This document shows positions 1 through 7,750 of a DNA stretch of 19,158 nucleotides, one piece after another. Position 1 is the first letter of the stretch, and every line of letters begins with the position of its first letter. Origin of the DNA: JBBRNH01 sp038230415 (GTDB lineage Bacteria > Bacteroidota > Bacteroidia > Cytophagales > Spirosomataceae); assembly GCA_038230415.1 (NCBI GenBank), contig JBBRNH010000097.1:1-19158 (forward strand). Reading direction: 5' to 3'. The notes under the pieces were generated by a model that was not told where the DNA came from, searched no databases, and saw nothing but the letters and a program-made list of their open reading frames with translations. The position numbers and the translations under genes were made by a program.

Positions 1-1079
1 ATCTCGTGGTGCCAGATTTTGAGTGTATGATCGCCGGTGTATGGTTTCTGCCAGCTATCCCAGGGCAAGTTGGTCTGCGTTTTACCGACCGCAAATCCCC
101 AGCAGATCATGCCTACTTTTTCGCGTTTGGCAACGGGCAGGTGCGTCTGAAATTTGCTGCCCACGCTCCGGGCCAGAAATTCGGTGCAGATAAGCGGTCG
201 CTTCATCGGTCTCAACTGCGCCACCGACCGCTCGAACGACGGCACCGGCGCGTAGTTGTGAAAGGTAATAATGTCGGAGTTTTCGAGCTGAATCCGCTCC
301 ATAGCCGTCCATTTGGCGGGGTTGCTCCAATCATGTTCATTCGAGACAATCCACACGCCCGATGTTAGCGGCTGGCTGGGGTTGGCCGCCCGCGCCCAGC
401 CAAAAACCGTTGGTAACAAGCGCGTTACGGCTTCGATTTTGTTGGTGAGTTCGGTTTTTAGGTTGTCTTTGCCGTAGCTGCTGCCGTTGTCATTATCGGG
501 TTCGTTCCAGACATCCCAGGCCAGAATCCGTTTGTCGTCTCTGAAGGCCGAAATCAGGCCCGTCACGTAGGCTTCGAGCCGGGGGCGTTGGGTACTGTCG
601 GCTAAGGCATCGGCACCGGGGCTTTGCAGCCAGCCGGAGTTATGCACACCCGGCACGGGGTCTTTCTGCTTGCCGAGTTTGGGTTGCGGGTCCCAGCACG
701 AATCAAACAGCACCAGCATCGGCCTGATTTTGTGTTTCTGGCAGATGTCGAGAAAGGTGTTGAGACGGGCTGTGAAACCGGCTGCGTCCTGTTGCCAGAG
801 CATATCGTGCAGAAAAACCCGCAGCGTGTTTACGCCCATTGCCTCGGCCCAGCCGAGTTCTTTGTCAATTGTAGCCGGATCAAACGTTTCGGCCTGAAAC
901 ATTTCGAGTTCATTGATGGCGTTGGCCGGCACGTAGTTGGCACCGAACAGAAACGGCTCTTTTTTGTACCACTTGTTGGCTTTTTTTACCGACCACCGGC
1001 CATTGCCGTCCGCTTGGGGTTGTGATTGCGCCTGTGCTGCGAACGTCAGCAGGGCAAGGAGGAGAATGATTTTTTTCAT
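1..1079 (-). CDS. GH5-type secreted glycoside hydrolase (cellulase/xylanase-like), 3' end outside window
   Basis: The start is ATG at 1079 and the frame stays open for 359 codons to the window edge, so the C-terminus is missing. Residues 1-18 (MKKIILLLALLTFAAQAQ) form a signal peptide, so the enzyme is exported. The rest reads as a TIM-barrel glycosidase of clan GH-A. WDVWNEPDND contains the expected acid/base Glu at residue 193, and PLICTEFLAR contains the expected nucleophile Glu at residue 300; both lie at plausible strand ends. The DPQPK region and the closing TLKIWHHE resemble proteins often annotated as 1,4-beta-xylanase or 'cellulase family glycosylhydrolase'. The substrate cannot be read from the sequence, but a plant-type beta-glycan fits the neighbouring GH43 and aldose epimerase. 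It is the last visible gene of a minus-strand run. A long hairpin (1089-1186) separates it from galM, so its expression may be modulated there. Confidence 0.85.
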   Translation of the reverse strand, partial: MKKIILLLALLTFAAQAQSQPQADGNGRWSVKKANKWYKKEPFLFGANYVPANAINELEMFQAETFDPATIDKELGWAEAMGVNTLRVFLHDMLWQQDAAGFTARLNTFLDICQKHKIRPMLVLFDSCWDPQPKLGKQKDPVPGVHNSGWLQSPGADALADSTQRPRLEAYVTGLISAFRDDKRILAWDVWNEPDNDNGSSYGKDNLKTELTNKIEAVTRLLPTVFGWARAANPSQPLTSGVWIVSNEHDWSNPAKWTAMERIQLENSDIITFHNYAPVPSFERSVAQLRPMKRPLICTEFLARSVGSKFQTHLPVAKREKVGMICWGFAVGKTQTNLPWDSWQKPYTGDHTLKIWHHE

Positions 1080-1088
1080 AGAACGATG

Positions 1089-1186
1089 GAACGCGAATGA
1101 CGCAGACGTTGCGGATTTACACTGATTTTCTTTAAGGTGAAGAAAAAAATCTGCGCGAATCCGCAACATCTGCGTCATCTGCGTTC
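1089..1186 (-). repeat. Long imperfect hairpin directly after the galM stop codon
   Basis: The arms 1089-1131 and 1141-1186 are imperfect inverted copies around a loop of about 9 bases. Each arm is made of near-repeated units of about 9 bases (ACGCAGATG, ACGCAGATG, TTGCGGATT in the better-preserved arm). The hairpin abuts the galM stop codon (1186-1188) and ends 10 bases before the next start. There is no clear U-tract, so it is more likely an mRNA-processing or stabilising structure, or a small mobile repeat, than a classical terminator. Confidence 0.75.
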
Positions 1187-2358
1187 TATTTAAACTGATA
1201 AACAGTGGCTTGCCGATAGGTTTGGCCGGGTTTCAGAGTCGTATTGGGATACGTCGGGTGGTTGGGCGAATCGGGGTAGTGCTGCGCTTCGAGGGCAAAA
1301 CCTTCGCGCCTGCCAACGGCCTTGCCCGACTTACCCACGTCTTTTCCGGCAAAGAAATTGCCCCCGTAAAACTGCATCGCCGGTTCGGTCGTCAGCACCG
1401 TCATCGTGATTCCCGATATGTCGCCGGTAATCTCAACGGCTTTTTCGAGACCGTTTCCTTTGCGGTTCAGCACGAAGTTATGATCGTACCCTCCTCCGAA
1501 TTTAAGTTGCTCATTGGCATCGTCAACGCGCTTGCCGATGGCTGTCTTTTGCCGAAAATCAAACGGCGTTCCGGCCACCGCAACGGGTTCGCCCTGCGGA
1601 ATCAGGCCCGCGTTCACCGCCGAATAGCGGTCGGCATTAATCAGCAGGGTGTGGCCGTTGACGGTGCCGCTGCCCTCGCCGTTGAGGTTAAAAAAGCCGT
1701 GGCTCGTCAGGTTCACGGGCGTGGCCTTGTCGGTGGTGGCGGTGTAGTCAATTTTCAGGGCGTTATCGTCAGTCAGGGTGTAGGTCACGGCGGTTGCCAG
1801 GTTGCCGGGGAAACCGCCTTCACCGTCTTTGGCGGTGTAGGTCAGGGTCAGTGTGTGGTCATCAGATTTTATCACGTCCCAAACCGCGTTGTGCATTCCG
1901 CTCGGCCCGCTGTGCAGGTTGTTGCCGTTGTTGTTGAGTTCTAACTGATACGCCTTGCCGTTGAGCGTGAATTTGCCCTTAGCGATCCGGTTGCCAAACC
2001 GCCCCACAATCGGCCCGAAAAACGACTCGCCTGCCGCCTGATAATCAGCCAATGATTTAAAACCAAGCGCGATATCGGTGGGCTTCCCGGCTGAATCCGG
2101 CACGACAACCCCAACGATGCGCCCGCCGAAGTTGGTGAGTGCAACCTGCATCGTGTTGTTTTTCAGGATGTAGAGTTTCACGGGCTTGCCGTTCAGGTCT
2201 CCGCCGAAGGTTTCGGGGTCGGGTAGCAACGGATTAGTCATGGCGGTTTCGGCAGGGGCGGTGGCCGCCGTTGAGTCGGTTTGGGTTTGGTCGGGTTTTC
2301 GGGCGGGCTGGCACTGCGTCAGGGCCAATAACGCGAGTAGGGCGAGGGTTTTTTGCAT
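1186..2358 (-). CDS. galM: Aldose 1-epimerase (galactose mutarotase), exported lipoprotein
   Basis: It interconverts alpha and beta anomers of aldoses such as galactose, glucose, xylose or arabinose (EC 5.1.3.3). The 390-residue product starts at ATG 2358 with a lipoprotein signal (MQKTLALLALLALTQC, lipobox-like LTQC) and a Pro/Thr/Ala-rich linker to about residue 45, so it is probably anchored in the envelope. Family landmarks follow in order: FGGRIVGVVVPD, GRFGNRIAKGKF, NNNGNNLHSG (substrate-binding His), TSHGFFNLNG (catalytic His region), YDHNFVLN, and ALEAQHYPDSPNHP, which carries the expected catalytic Glu near the C-terminus. Only 29 bases separate it from the GH43 gene upstream, so the two are probably co-transcribed. 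In that setting it would mutarotate sugars released outside the cell by the neighbouring glycosidases. Confidence 0.93.
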   Translation of the reverse strand: MQKTLALLALLALTQCQPARKPDQTQTDSTAATAPAETAMTNPLLPDPETFGGDLNGKPVKLYILKNNTMQVALTNFGGRIVGVVVPDSAGKPTDIALGFKSLADYQAAGESFFGPIVGRFGNRIAKGKFTLNGKAYQLELNNNGNNLHSGPSGMHNAVWDVIKSDDHTLTLTYTAKDGEGGFPGNLATAVTYTLTDDNALKIDYTATTDKATPVNLTSHGFFNLNGEGSGTVNGHTLLINADRYSAVNAGLIPQGEPVAVAGTPFDFRQKTAIGKRVDDANEQLKFGGGYDHNFVLNRKGNGLEKAVEITGDISGITMTVLTTEPAMQFYGGNFFAGKDVGKSGKAVGRREGFALEAQHYPDSPNHPTYPNTTLKPGQTYRQATVYQFK

Positions 2359-2387
2359 ACAACAAGAAGGAAGAAAATCAATACCAT

Positions 2388-3455
2388 TTACTGTCTGACC
2401 GGCGCGGGCATCGGCACTTTCGGCGCGGGCTTGCCAAAATCAGGCGTTCCGTCGTTATGCCACGAAAAACGCTGGATATGCGGAGCGCGTTTGTTGCCGC
2501 AGCCATCGGTAGCCGACGGATTGGCGTGGTAGATCATCCAGTTCTCGGTTCCTGCCGTAAAAAATCCACCGTGACCGGGCGCAAACACGCCGTTTTCGGG
2601 AGCCTGCACGAACACGGGTTTCGGTGATTTACGCCAGTTTTTCGCGTTAAGCAGATCCCCGCTCCCGGCGTAGGTCAGTAGGCCGAGGCAGTAGTCGAGC
2701 CAGCAGGCGTTGGCCGAATACGCCACAAACAACTGTCCGTTGTGTTGCAGAGCCTCCGGGCCTTCGTTCACGTAGATTTTGGGTGGTTCGCCGTTGCGCT
2801 GCCAGTCCTGCGGCACGTCGCCGTGGCGTTCCCAGTCTAAATCGGGTTGCGAAATCAGGACCCGGTCACCGTCCATCGTCCAGGGATTTTTGAGCCGGGC
2901 GATGTAGATATTCTGCTGCCCGTTTGTTGGCCCCGCCCAACCCGACCAGAGTGCGTACCGTTGGTTTTGGAACGCGAATACCGTTAGGTCAATGGCCCAA
3001 TGATCGGCGGGGTCGGCTAATTTGCCTTTCACCGTCCAGTTGCCCAGAAACGGGTCGGGCGATTCGTTTTCGAGTACCCAAATCCGGTGGCCGGTGTTGT
3101 TGATACTGTCAGCAGCCACATACACATACCAGCGGTTGTCGAGAAAATGAATTTCGGGAGCCCACAGGTCGCGGGAATAGGCGGTGCCGGGCGGGGGCGT
3201 GAAAATGGTTTTCTGCTCGGCAGTGGCGAGGTCGGCTACGTTGCGGGTGCGCGAAAGCTGCACATCGCGTCCGGTAGTGTTCATGTAATAATACCAGCCG
3301 TTTTGTTGCAGCACCCAGGGATCGGGGCCATTAGTTTTCAGCGGGTTAGTAAACGTTTGCTGCGCCAATACCAATGGGCAAACAAGTGTTGACAACAGTA
3401 ATACCAGAAAAAGGGTAGGTTTCAATGCAGTTATAAATGAGAGTCTGCTTACCAA
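2388..3455 (-). CDS. GH43-family secreted glycosidase (arabinosidase/xylosidase-like)
   Basis: The product is a five-bladed beta-propeller glycosidase. GPDPWVL near the mature N-terminus carries the expected Asp base, AIDLTVF the pKa-modulating Asp, and YVNEGPEAL the acid Glu; SRDLWAPEIHF is a typical GH43 motif. The family hydrolyses arabinan, arabinoxylan or related hemicellulose side chains; the exact specificity cannot be read here. A signal peptide ends near LVLAQQ. No ATG is available. The candidate starts are TTG at 3455, 8 bases after the M23 gene stop, and TTG at 3425, which would give a shorter leader (KPTLFLVLLL...). The longer form is listed, and the true start is uncertain. It is tightly packed between the M23 peptidase gene and galM, which suggests one transcript. 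Confidence 0.88.
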   Translation of the reverse strand: MVSRLSFITALKPTLFLVLLLSTLVCPLVLAQQTFTNPLKTNGPDPWVLQQNGWYYYMNTTGRDVQLSRTRNVADLATAEQKTIFTPPPGTAYSRDLWAPEIHFLDNRWYVYVAADSINNTGHRIWVLENESPDPFLGNWTVKGKLADPADHWAIDLTVFAFQNQRYALWSGWAGPTNGQQNIYIARLKNPWTMDGDRVLISQPDLDWERHGDVPQDWQRNGEPPKIYVNEGPEALQHNGQLFVAYSANACWLDYCLGLLTYAGSGDLLNAKNWRKSPKPVFVQAPENGVFAPGHGGFFTAGTENWMIYHANPSATDGCGNKRAPHIQRFSWHNDGTPDFGKPAPKVPMPAPVRQ

Positions 3456-3462
3456 AGTCAGG

Positions 3463-4533
3463 TCAGTTTACCCGCAGTTTCTGCCCGGCCCGAATCCGTG
3501 ACCGTGAACTGGACATATGATTTTTCTTGGCTAATGTTGAAGCTGACAGCCCATACCGACTGGCAATACTGGAAATAGTTTCGCCCGACCGGACGCGGTG
3601 CAATACCGTGCGTTTGAATCGGGGTTTGAAACTGATGTCGGTCGAGCGGCCCCCGCGCAGGTAATCCCAGGCGGCAGGCGTGAGCAGAAAATGCTCGCCA
3701 ACAATCTCATTCTGAGGGAATTGATAAATGTTGAGCGGGCTGAATGGGTTGCCTTCGTAGCGGGTTTCAAAGTGGAGGTGCGCGCCGTAGCTGCGGCCCG
3801 TGTTACCGCCTAATCCTATCTGATCACCGGCTTTTACCATCTGACCGTCTTCCACAAGTTGCTTTGACATATGGCCGTAGAGCGTTTCCAAGCCGTTGTA
3901 ATGCCGAATCAGCACGTACCGACCGTAGCCGCTGCCATCCCAGCCAACCACCCGCACCAATCCATCGAAGGCGGCATAAATCGGGTCGCCGGTTTCCAGG
4001 TCGAGGTCGGCCCCGGTGTGCCAGCGGCCCCACCGAAATCCGAAATTAGACATCAGCTTACCCTCGTTGAGCGGGGCCGACCAGTATCGGTTAGCTGACG
4101 GTTCGTAGAGCTTAATGTCCACCGGCGTGTCGAACTCCAAGGGATTAATATCGTAGGGGTCAACGTGTTTCGAGTCCCAGACGGCGTAGTAATCGGCGAT
4201 TTTAACCCATTCGTCGCCCACCTGCACCGAGTCCACAATCTCGACCACGCCGGTTTCGCCCTGATCAATCATACTGGTGTCTTCGGCCACTACCGATACG
4301 ATTTCTTTTTTCGGCTCGAATTGGCTGTTAAACCGCAGGTCGGCGGCTTCCGGCTCAAACAGGTCGTCTTTCTTCTTGATTGACTCGATAACCGGAAAAT
4401 TCGGGTTGTAGCCGTTGTTTTTGGGGGTAATACGGGTATTCTTTTTAAATAATCCCCGTTCCTGTGCTTGTACTGTTTGGGCAGTGAACAGGCTTCCAAC
4501 AGCCAGCAACCATACGATAGTCAATTTCCTCAT
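3463..4533 (-). CDS. M23 zinc metallopeptidase with C-terminal LysM domain
   Basis: This is a cell-wall endopeptidase (LytM/NlpD type) that would cut peptidoglycan cross-bridges in the periplasm. The 356-residue product begins at ATG 4533 with a signal peptide ending near QTVQAQ. Residues 25-150 have no recognisable domain. The M23 domain spans about 150-270 with zinc and catalytic residues in place: HTGAD (H172, D176), LYGH (H221) and HLHFE (H252, H254). A LysM peptidoglycan-binding module follows at about 310-356 (HRVRSGETISSIASRYG...AGQKLRVN). All metal ligands are present, so it should be active rather than one of the degenerate activator forms. It lies downstream of trxB across 116 bases that contain a hairpin, and it nearly overlaps the GH43 gene. 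Confidence 0.94.
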   Translation of the reverse strand: MRKLTIVWLLAVGSLFTAQTVQAQERGLFKKNTRITPKNNGYNPNFPVIESIKKKDDLFEPEAADLRFNSQFEPKKEIVSVVAEDTSMIDQGETGVVEIVDSVQVGDEWVKIADYYAVWDSKHVDPYDINPLEFDTPVDIKLYEPSANRYWSAPLNEGKLMSNFGFRWGRWHTGADLDLETGDPIYAAFDGLVRVVGWDGSGYGRYVLIRHYNGLETLYGHMSKQLVEDGQMVKAGDQIGLGGNTGRSYGAHLHFETRYEGNPFSPLNIYQFPQNEIVGEHFLLTPAAWDYLRGGRSTDISFKPRFKRTVLHRVRSGETISSIASRYGLSASTLAKKNHMSSSRSRIRAGQKLRVN

Positions 4534-4545
4534 TCTTCTTACGGT

Positions 4546-4638
4546 CTTCGGTTTTCAGTTTTCAGTTTTCGGGGCTGCCGCTTGCCATCAACTATGGATA
4601 AGCGAAGCTCCCGGAAACCGCAAACCAGAAACCGAAAG
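4546..4638 (-). repeat. Heptamer-repeat hairpin after the trxB stop codon
   Basis: One arm (4546-4574) holds three heptamers, GTTTTCA, GTTTTCA and GTTTTCG, at 4551, 4558 and 4565. The other arm (4610-4638) holds GGAAACC, GCAAACC and AGAAACC at 4613, 4620 and 4627. The arms are imperfectly complementary over about 29 bases with a loop of about 35 bases. The structure begins 11 bases past the trxB stop and ends 12 bases before the M23 gene start. There is no obvious U-tract. Confidence 0.7.
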
Positions 4639-4649
4639 CTAATTTTAAG

Positions 4650-5621
4650 TTAGGCAAATACGGGTTCCTGTTGCACCTCTAAGGTGACTAAATAACGTTC
4701 GGCATCGAGTGCTGCCATGCAGCCGGTACCAGCGGCTGTTACGGCCTGCCGGTAAATGTGATCCTGCGCGTCGCCACAGGCAAATACGCCCGGTACATTA
4801 GTGTGCGTAGTGCCTTTCTCGGTTTGAATGTATCCGGTGTCATCTAAATGCAGATACTCCCGGAACATATCGGTATTGGGTTTGTGGCCGATAGCCACAA
4901 AAAAGCCGGTTACGGGTAAGATACGTTCTTCTCCGGTGACGTTATTTTTGACGTGTGCGCCCGACACCTCCTCTTCGCCCAAGATTTCGAGGGTTTCGGT
5001 ATCATACAGGATTTCGATGTTCTCTTTGGTTTTTACCCGGTGCTGCATGAATTTTGAGGCCCGCATCTCGCCTTTTCTAACGATCATATAGACTTTGCGG
5101 CACAGGTTGGAGAGGTAACTCGCTTCTTCGGCAGCGGTATCGCCCGCACCAACGATTGCCACGTCCTGCCCGCGAAAGAAAAACCCGTCGCAAACGGCAC
5201 AGGCCGACACGCCCCGCCCGTTGAGCCGCATCTCCGAGGGCAGACCTAACCACTTGGCCGAAGCTCCGGTCGAGATAATGATAGCGTCGGCGGTGAGGTT
5301 TATTTTCTCATCAACAACAACCTGATGGGGGCAGTGCGGGCCGGGAAATTCTTCGAGATTAACGCTCGTGACTAAGCCGTAGCGAATGTCAGTACCAAAC
5401 CGGGCAGCCTGCGCTTCTAAGTCCTGCATCATCACCGGCCCCTGCACACCGTCGCGGTAGCCGGGAAAATTATCAACTTCGGTCGTGATGGTCAATTGGC
5501 CGCCGGGCTGCGGCCCCTGATACAAAACGGGCTTCATACCGGCCCTCGCTGCATAAATAGCCGCCGTGTAGCCAGCGGGACCCGAACCAATAATGAGGCA
5601 CTTAACGTGTTCAGAAGCCAT
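4650..5621 (-). CDS. trxB: Thioredoxin reductase (NADPH, FAD)
   Basis: It reduces thioredoxin with NADPH in the cytoplasm (EC 1.8.1.9). The frame could start further out, but the family N-terminus matches ATG 5621 (MASEHVKCLIIGSGPAGYTAA), which gives 323 residues, the usual size. Visible features are the FAD motif GSGPAG (12-17), the redox-active pair CAVC (C141, C144) followed by DGFFF, the NADPH motif VGAGDTA (157-163), GHKPNT, and the closing FAD motif GVFACGDAQD with the typical RQAVTAAGTGC tail. A promoter-like element lies about 75 bases upstream. It heads a stretch that continues into the M23 peptidase gene, with a heptamer hairpin after its stop. Confidence 0.96.
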   Translation of the reverse strand: MASEHVKCLIIGSGPAGYTAAIYAARAGMKPVLYQGPQPGGQLTITTEVDNFPGYRDGVQGPVMMQDLEAQAARFGTDIRYGLVTSVNLEEFPGPHCPHQVVVDEKINLTADAIIISTGASAKWLGLPSEMRLNGRGVSACAVCDGFFFRGQDVAIVGAGDTAAEEASYLSNLCRKVYMIVRKGEMRASKFMQHRVKTKENIEILYDTETLEILGEEEVSGAHVKNNVTGEERILPVTGFFVAIGHKPNTDMFREYLHLDDTGYIQTEKGTTHTNVPGVFACGDAQDHIYRQAVTAAGTGCMAALDAERYLVTLEVQQEPVFA

Positions 5622-5694
5622 AGTAAGTAAAGCGTTGTGGGTGATAAATAACATAAAAGCCCGTGAATTAGAGCTTGTTAAACACCAACAAAGA

Positions 5695-5725
5695 CAAAGT
5701 TCTAAAAATTTCCGCAATCAGCCAA
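5695..5725 (-). promoter_or_regulatory. Candidate Bacteroidota-type promoter for trxB
   Basis: Read on the minus strand, TTG (5723-5725) is followed after 20 bases by GAACTTTG (5695-5702). This is close to the family consensus TTG-N17/23-TAnnTTTG, with one mismatch in the -7 box. It would give a leader of roughly 65 bases before ATG 5621. It is a pattern match only. Confidence 0.4.
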
Positions 5726-5741
5726 GCCCAGTAATAGAGTA

Positions 5742-7718
5742 TCAAAGAACTTTCCACTCGATGCGCCGGTTTTGCCGCCGGTTTTCGTCGGAGGTGTTGG
5801 GCAGCAGAGGGCGGGTTTTGCCATAGCCCACGGCCCGAACCCGGCTTGCCACAACGCCGGCTTTGGTGAGGTAATCCACTACGCCCTGCGCCCGTTTTTT
5901 AGATAGCGCGAGGTTGGTGGCCGCATCGCCGAGGTCGTCGGTATGGCCGCCGATCTCGATACGCACCCCTGGGTTTGCTTTCAGGAAGGCGGCCAATCGG
6001 TCGAGTTCGGTGCGCGATTTATCGGCTAAGTCATACCGGCCCGAATCAAAAAAGAGGTTGTTGAGCGTTTCGCGGCTCGTGGCCCCAACGGGTTCCAGCA
6101 GCACATCGAGCGACAGAGCCGCGCCGGGGGTAGTTTTCCCGGTAAAATCGAACGACAAACTTTTAAACAGGTAATTCGGGCCGCTCACATACAGCGCGTA
6201 TTGCCCCCCGCCGGGCAGCACGGCCACGTATTGGCCGGTTTCGGGGTCGGCCCGGACTTGCGAGACGATCTGATTGGTTTTTAGATCAACGAGGTCAATT
6301 TGGGCGGTCATTGGCTTTTTGGTTCTGCCATCCAGCACCACGCCTTTCAGGTAGCTGACGGGCTTTATCCGCTCCCGCAACGATTCGGGCAGATCAAAAA
6401 CGTATAATCGAGACCGTTGCGACACGCCCTCCTTTTGCTCCTCGAACGAATAATAGCCCCGAACGCCGTTGGCCGACACAAACAGGGAGGCCTGATCTTC
6501 GGAGGTATTGATGGGATAACCTAAGTTTTGCGGCACCGACCAACCGGCTGCGGGCAAAAAAGTAGTGGTCCCACCATCACTGGTCCCGCCGTTACTGGCT
6601 CCGGCACCGCCCGCCGTTGCCACGCTATCGGTCACAAACAGATCATAACCGCCCAGCCCGGTGTGGCCCTCCGACGCAAAAAACAGGCTTTGCCCGTTGG
6701 CATGAATAAACGGCGAGGCTTCGTTAAAGGCCGTGTTGACGGGTGCGCCGAGGTTGACGGGCGTTTGCCAGTTGCCATCGGCATCGCGGTTGCTGCGCCA
6801 GATGTCGCGCCGACCCTGCCCGCCCGGTCGGTCAGAAATAAAATACAACCGCCTGCCATCTGCCGACAGCGACGGTTGCGACTCATAATTGGCGGTGTTG
6901 ATGTCGGGGCCGAGGTTGGTGGGTCTGCTCCAGACATCGCCCGTTTTGCGGCTTTGGTAGAGGTCACAGCCACCAAAACCGCGCCGGTTTTGGCAGGCCG
7001 TAAACACCACCGTTCGCCCGTCGGCAGCGAGTGTGGCCGTGCCTTCGTTTTCGGGGGTATTAATGTCGGGCGAGAGACTTTCCGGGGCCGACCAGGCTTC
7101 GCCCGTAAACCGCGACACCATCAAATCTTCGTCTCCTTCGGGTTTCAAAGCCGTAAACAGCAGCGTTTGTTCGTCGGCGGTCAGCACCGGAAAATACTGC
7201 GAGAGGGTGGTGTTTAAGCCCGCCGACACTGGCCGGGGACTAACCGGCTGCGGATTGGCAACGGCCTGAACGCCAAACCGCGCCGTTTCGAGCTGGCGGG
7301 CAACGCGCTTATATTGAGCCGATTGCGAAGCAAAAACGGGTTGGTAACGTTCAAGCACGGGCAGCGCGTCGGCGTATCTTCCCAACCGCAACAGCAAATT
7401 GGCCGCACCCTGATAGGCGGTACCATTGGTAGCCGCGTCGGGCTGGATTCGGATAGCCTCGCGGTAGGCGGCAAGGGCGGGTTCGGGTTTGCGCGTAAAT
7501 TCATACAGTTGGCCGAGCTTGACGTGAGCATCCAGAAAGTTAGGACTCTGCCGGATGGCCTCCTGCATAAACGGAACGGCTTCATTGGCCTTCCGCTCGC
7601 CAAAAAGTTTGATACCCTGGTTGTAGAGGTCGAGAGATTTGGGGTCCTGCGAAAAACAGTGGCAAGTGGTTAGTGACAAGCAGCCAGTAATCAGCAGAGC
7701 AAGAACCCGGTTAGGCAC
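5742..7718 (-). CDS. OmpA-family envelope lipoprotein with TPR, PD40 propeller and CRD domains (PorE-like)
   Basis: From GTG 7718 the domains run in this order. A lipoprotein signal VPNRVLALLITGC has a perfect lipobox, ITGC (C13). TPR helices span about 30-100. A beta-propeller of five PD40/WD40-like repeats spans about 170-440 (for example SADGRRLYFISDRPGGQGRRDIW). A carboxypeptidase-regulatory-like beta-sandwich spans about 455-525 (LKGVVLDGRTKKPMTAQIDL). A C-terminal OmpA peptidoglycan-binding domain starts near 548, with GHTD at 591 and NRRIEWK at the end. The same order occurs in PorE, the type IX secretion lipoprotein that links the machine to peptidoglycan; related OmpA proteins also exist, so the T9SS role is inference. 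An ATG at 7796, inside queE, would add 26 residues including the odd QWSVVSGQWSV, which is translated heptamer repeat. GTG 7718 is preferred for the signal peptide, but this is not proven. Confidence 0.85.
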   Translation of the reverse strand: MPNRVLALLITGCLSLTTCHCFSQDPKSLDLYNQGIKLFGERKANEAVPFMQEAIRQSPNFLDAHVKLGQLYEFTRKPEPALAAYREAIRIQPDAATNGTAYQGAANLLLRLGRYADALPVLERYQPVFASQSAQYKRVARQLETARFGVQAVANPQPVSPRPVSAGLNTTLSQYFPVLTADEQTLLFTALKPEGDEDLMVSRFTGEAWSAPESLSPDINTPENEGTATLAADGRTVVFTACQNRRGFGGCDLYQSRKTGDVWSRPTNLGPDINTANYESQPSLSADGRRLYFISDRPGGQGRRDIWRSNRDADGNWQTPVNLGAPVNTAFNEASPFIHANGQSLFFASEGHTGLGGYDLFVTDSVATAGGAGASNGGTSDGGTTTFLPAAGWSVPQNLGYPINTSEDQASLFVSANGVRGYYSFEEQKEGVSQRSRLYVFDLPESLRERIKPVSYLKGVVLDGRTKKPMTAQIDLVDLKTNQIVSQVRADPETGQYVAVLPGGGQYALYVSGPNYLFKSLSFDFTGKTTPGAALSLDVLLEPVGATSRETLNNLFFDSGRYDLADKSRTELDRLAAFLKANPGVRIEIGGHTDDLGDAATNLALSKKRAQGVVDYLTKAGVVASRVRAVGYGKTRPLLPNTSDENRRQNRRIEWKVL

Positions 7719-7750
7719 TGACCACTGACCACTAACCACTGACCACTGTT
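7655..7750 (-). repeat. Heptamer-repeat hairpin after queE that also encodes the start of the OmpA-family gene
   Basis: Five heptamers of the CACTGAC type lie end to end at 7716-7750 (CACTGAC, CACTGAC, CACTAAC, CACTGAC, CACTGTT). An imperfect inverted copy lies at 7655-7677. The repeat touches the queE stop codon (TAA at 7751-7753). The other side lies inside the OmpA-family reading frame and encodes TGCLSLTTCHCF, including the presumed lipidated cysteine. Confidence 0.75.

Noticed and set aside
1210..1944. A 244-codon plus-strand open frame opposite galM.
   Set aside because: It lies entirely inside a clearly conserved galM on the other strand, and its translation has no recognisable domain; long antisense frames are common in GC-rich coding DNA.
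5622..5717. An upstream start for trxB adding 32 residues.
   Set aside because: The extra residues (rich in Cys and Leu, no family match) precede a normal TrxB N-terminus at ATG 5621, and the extension would cover the region that looks like its leader.
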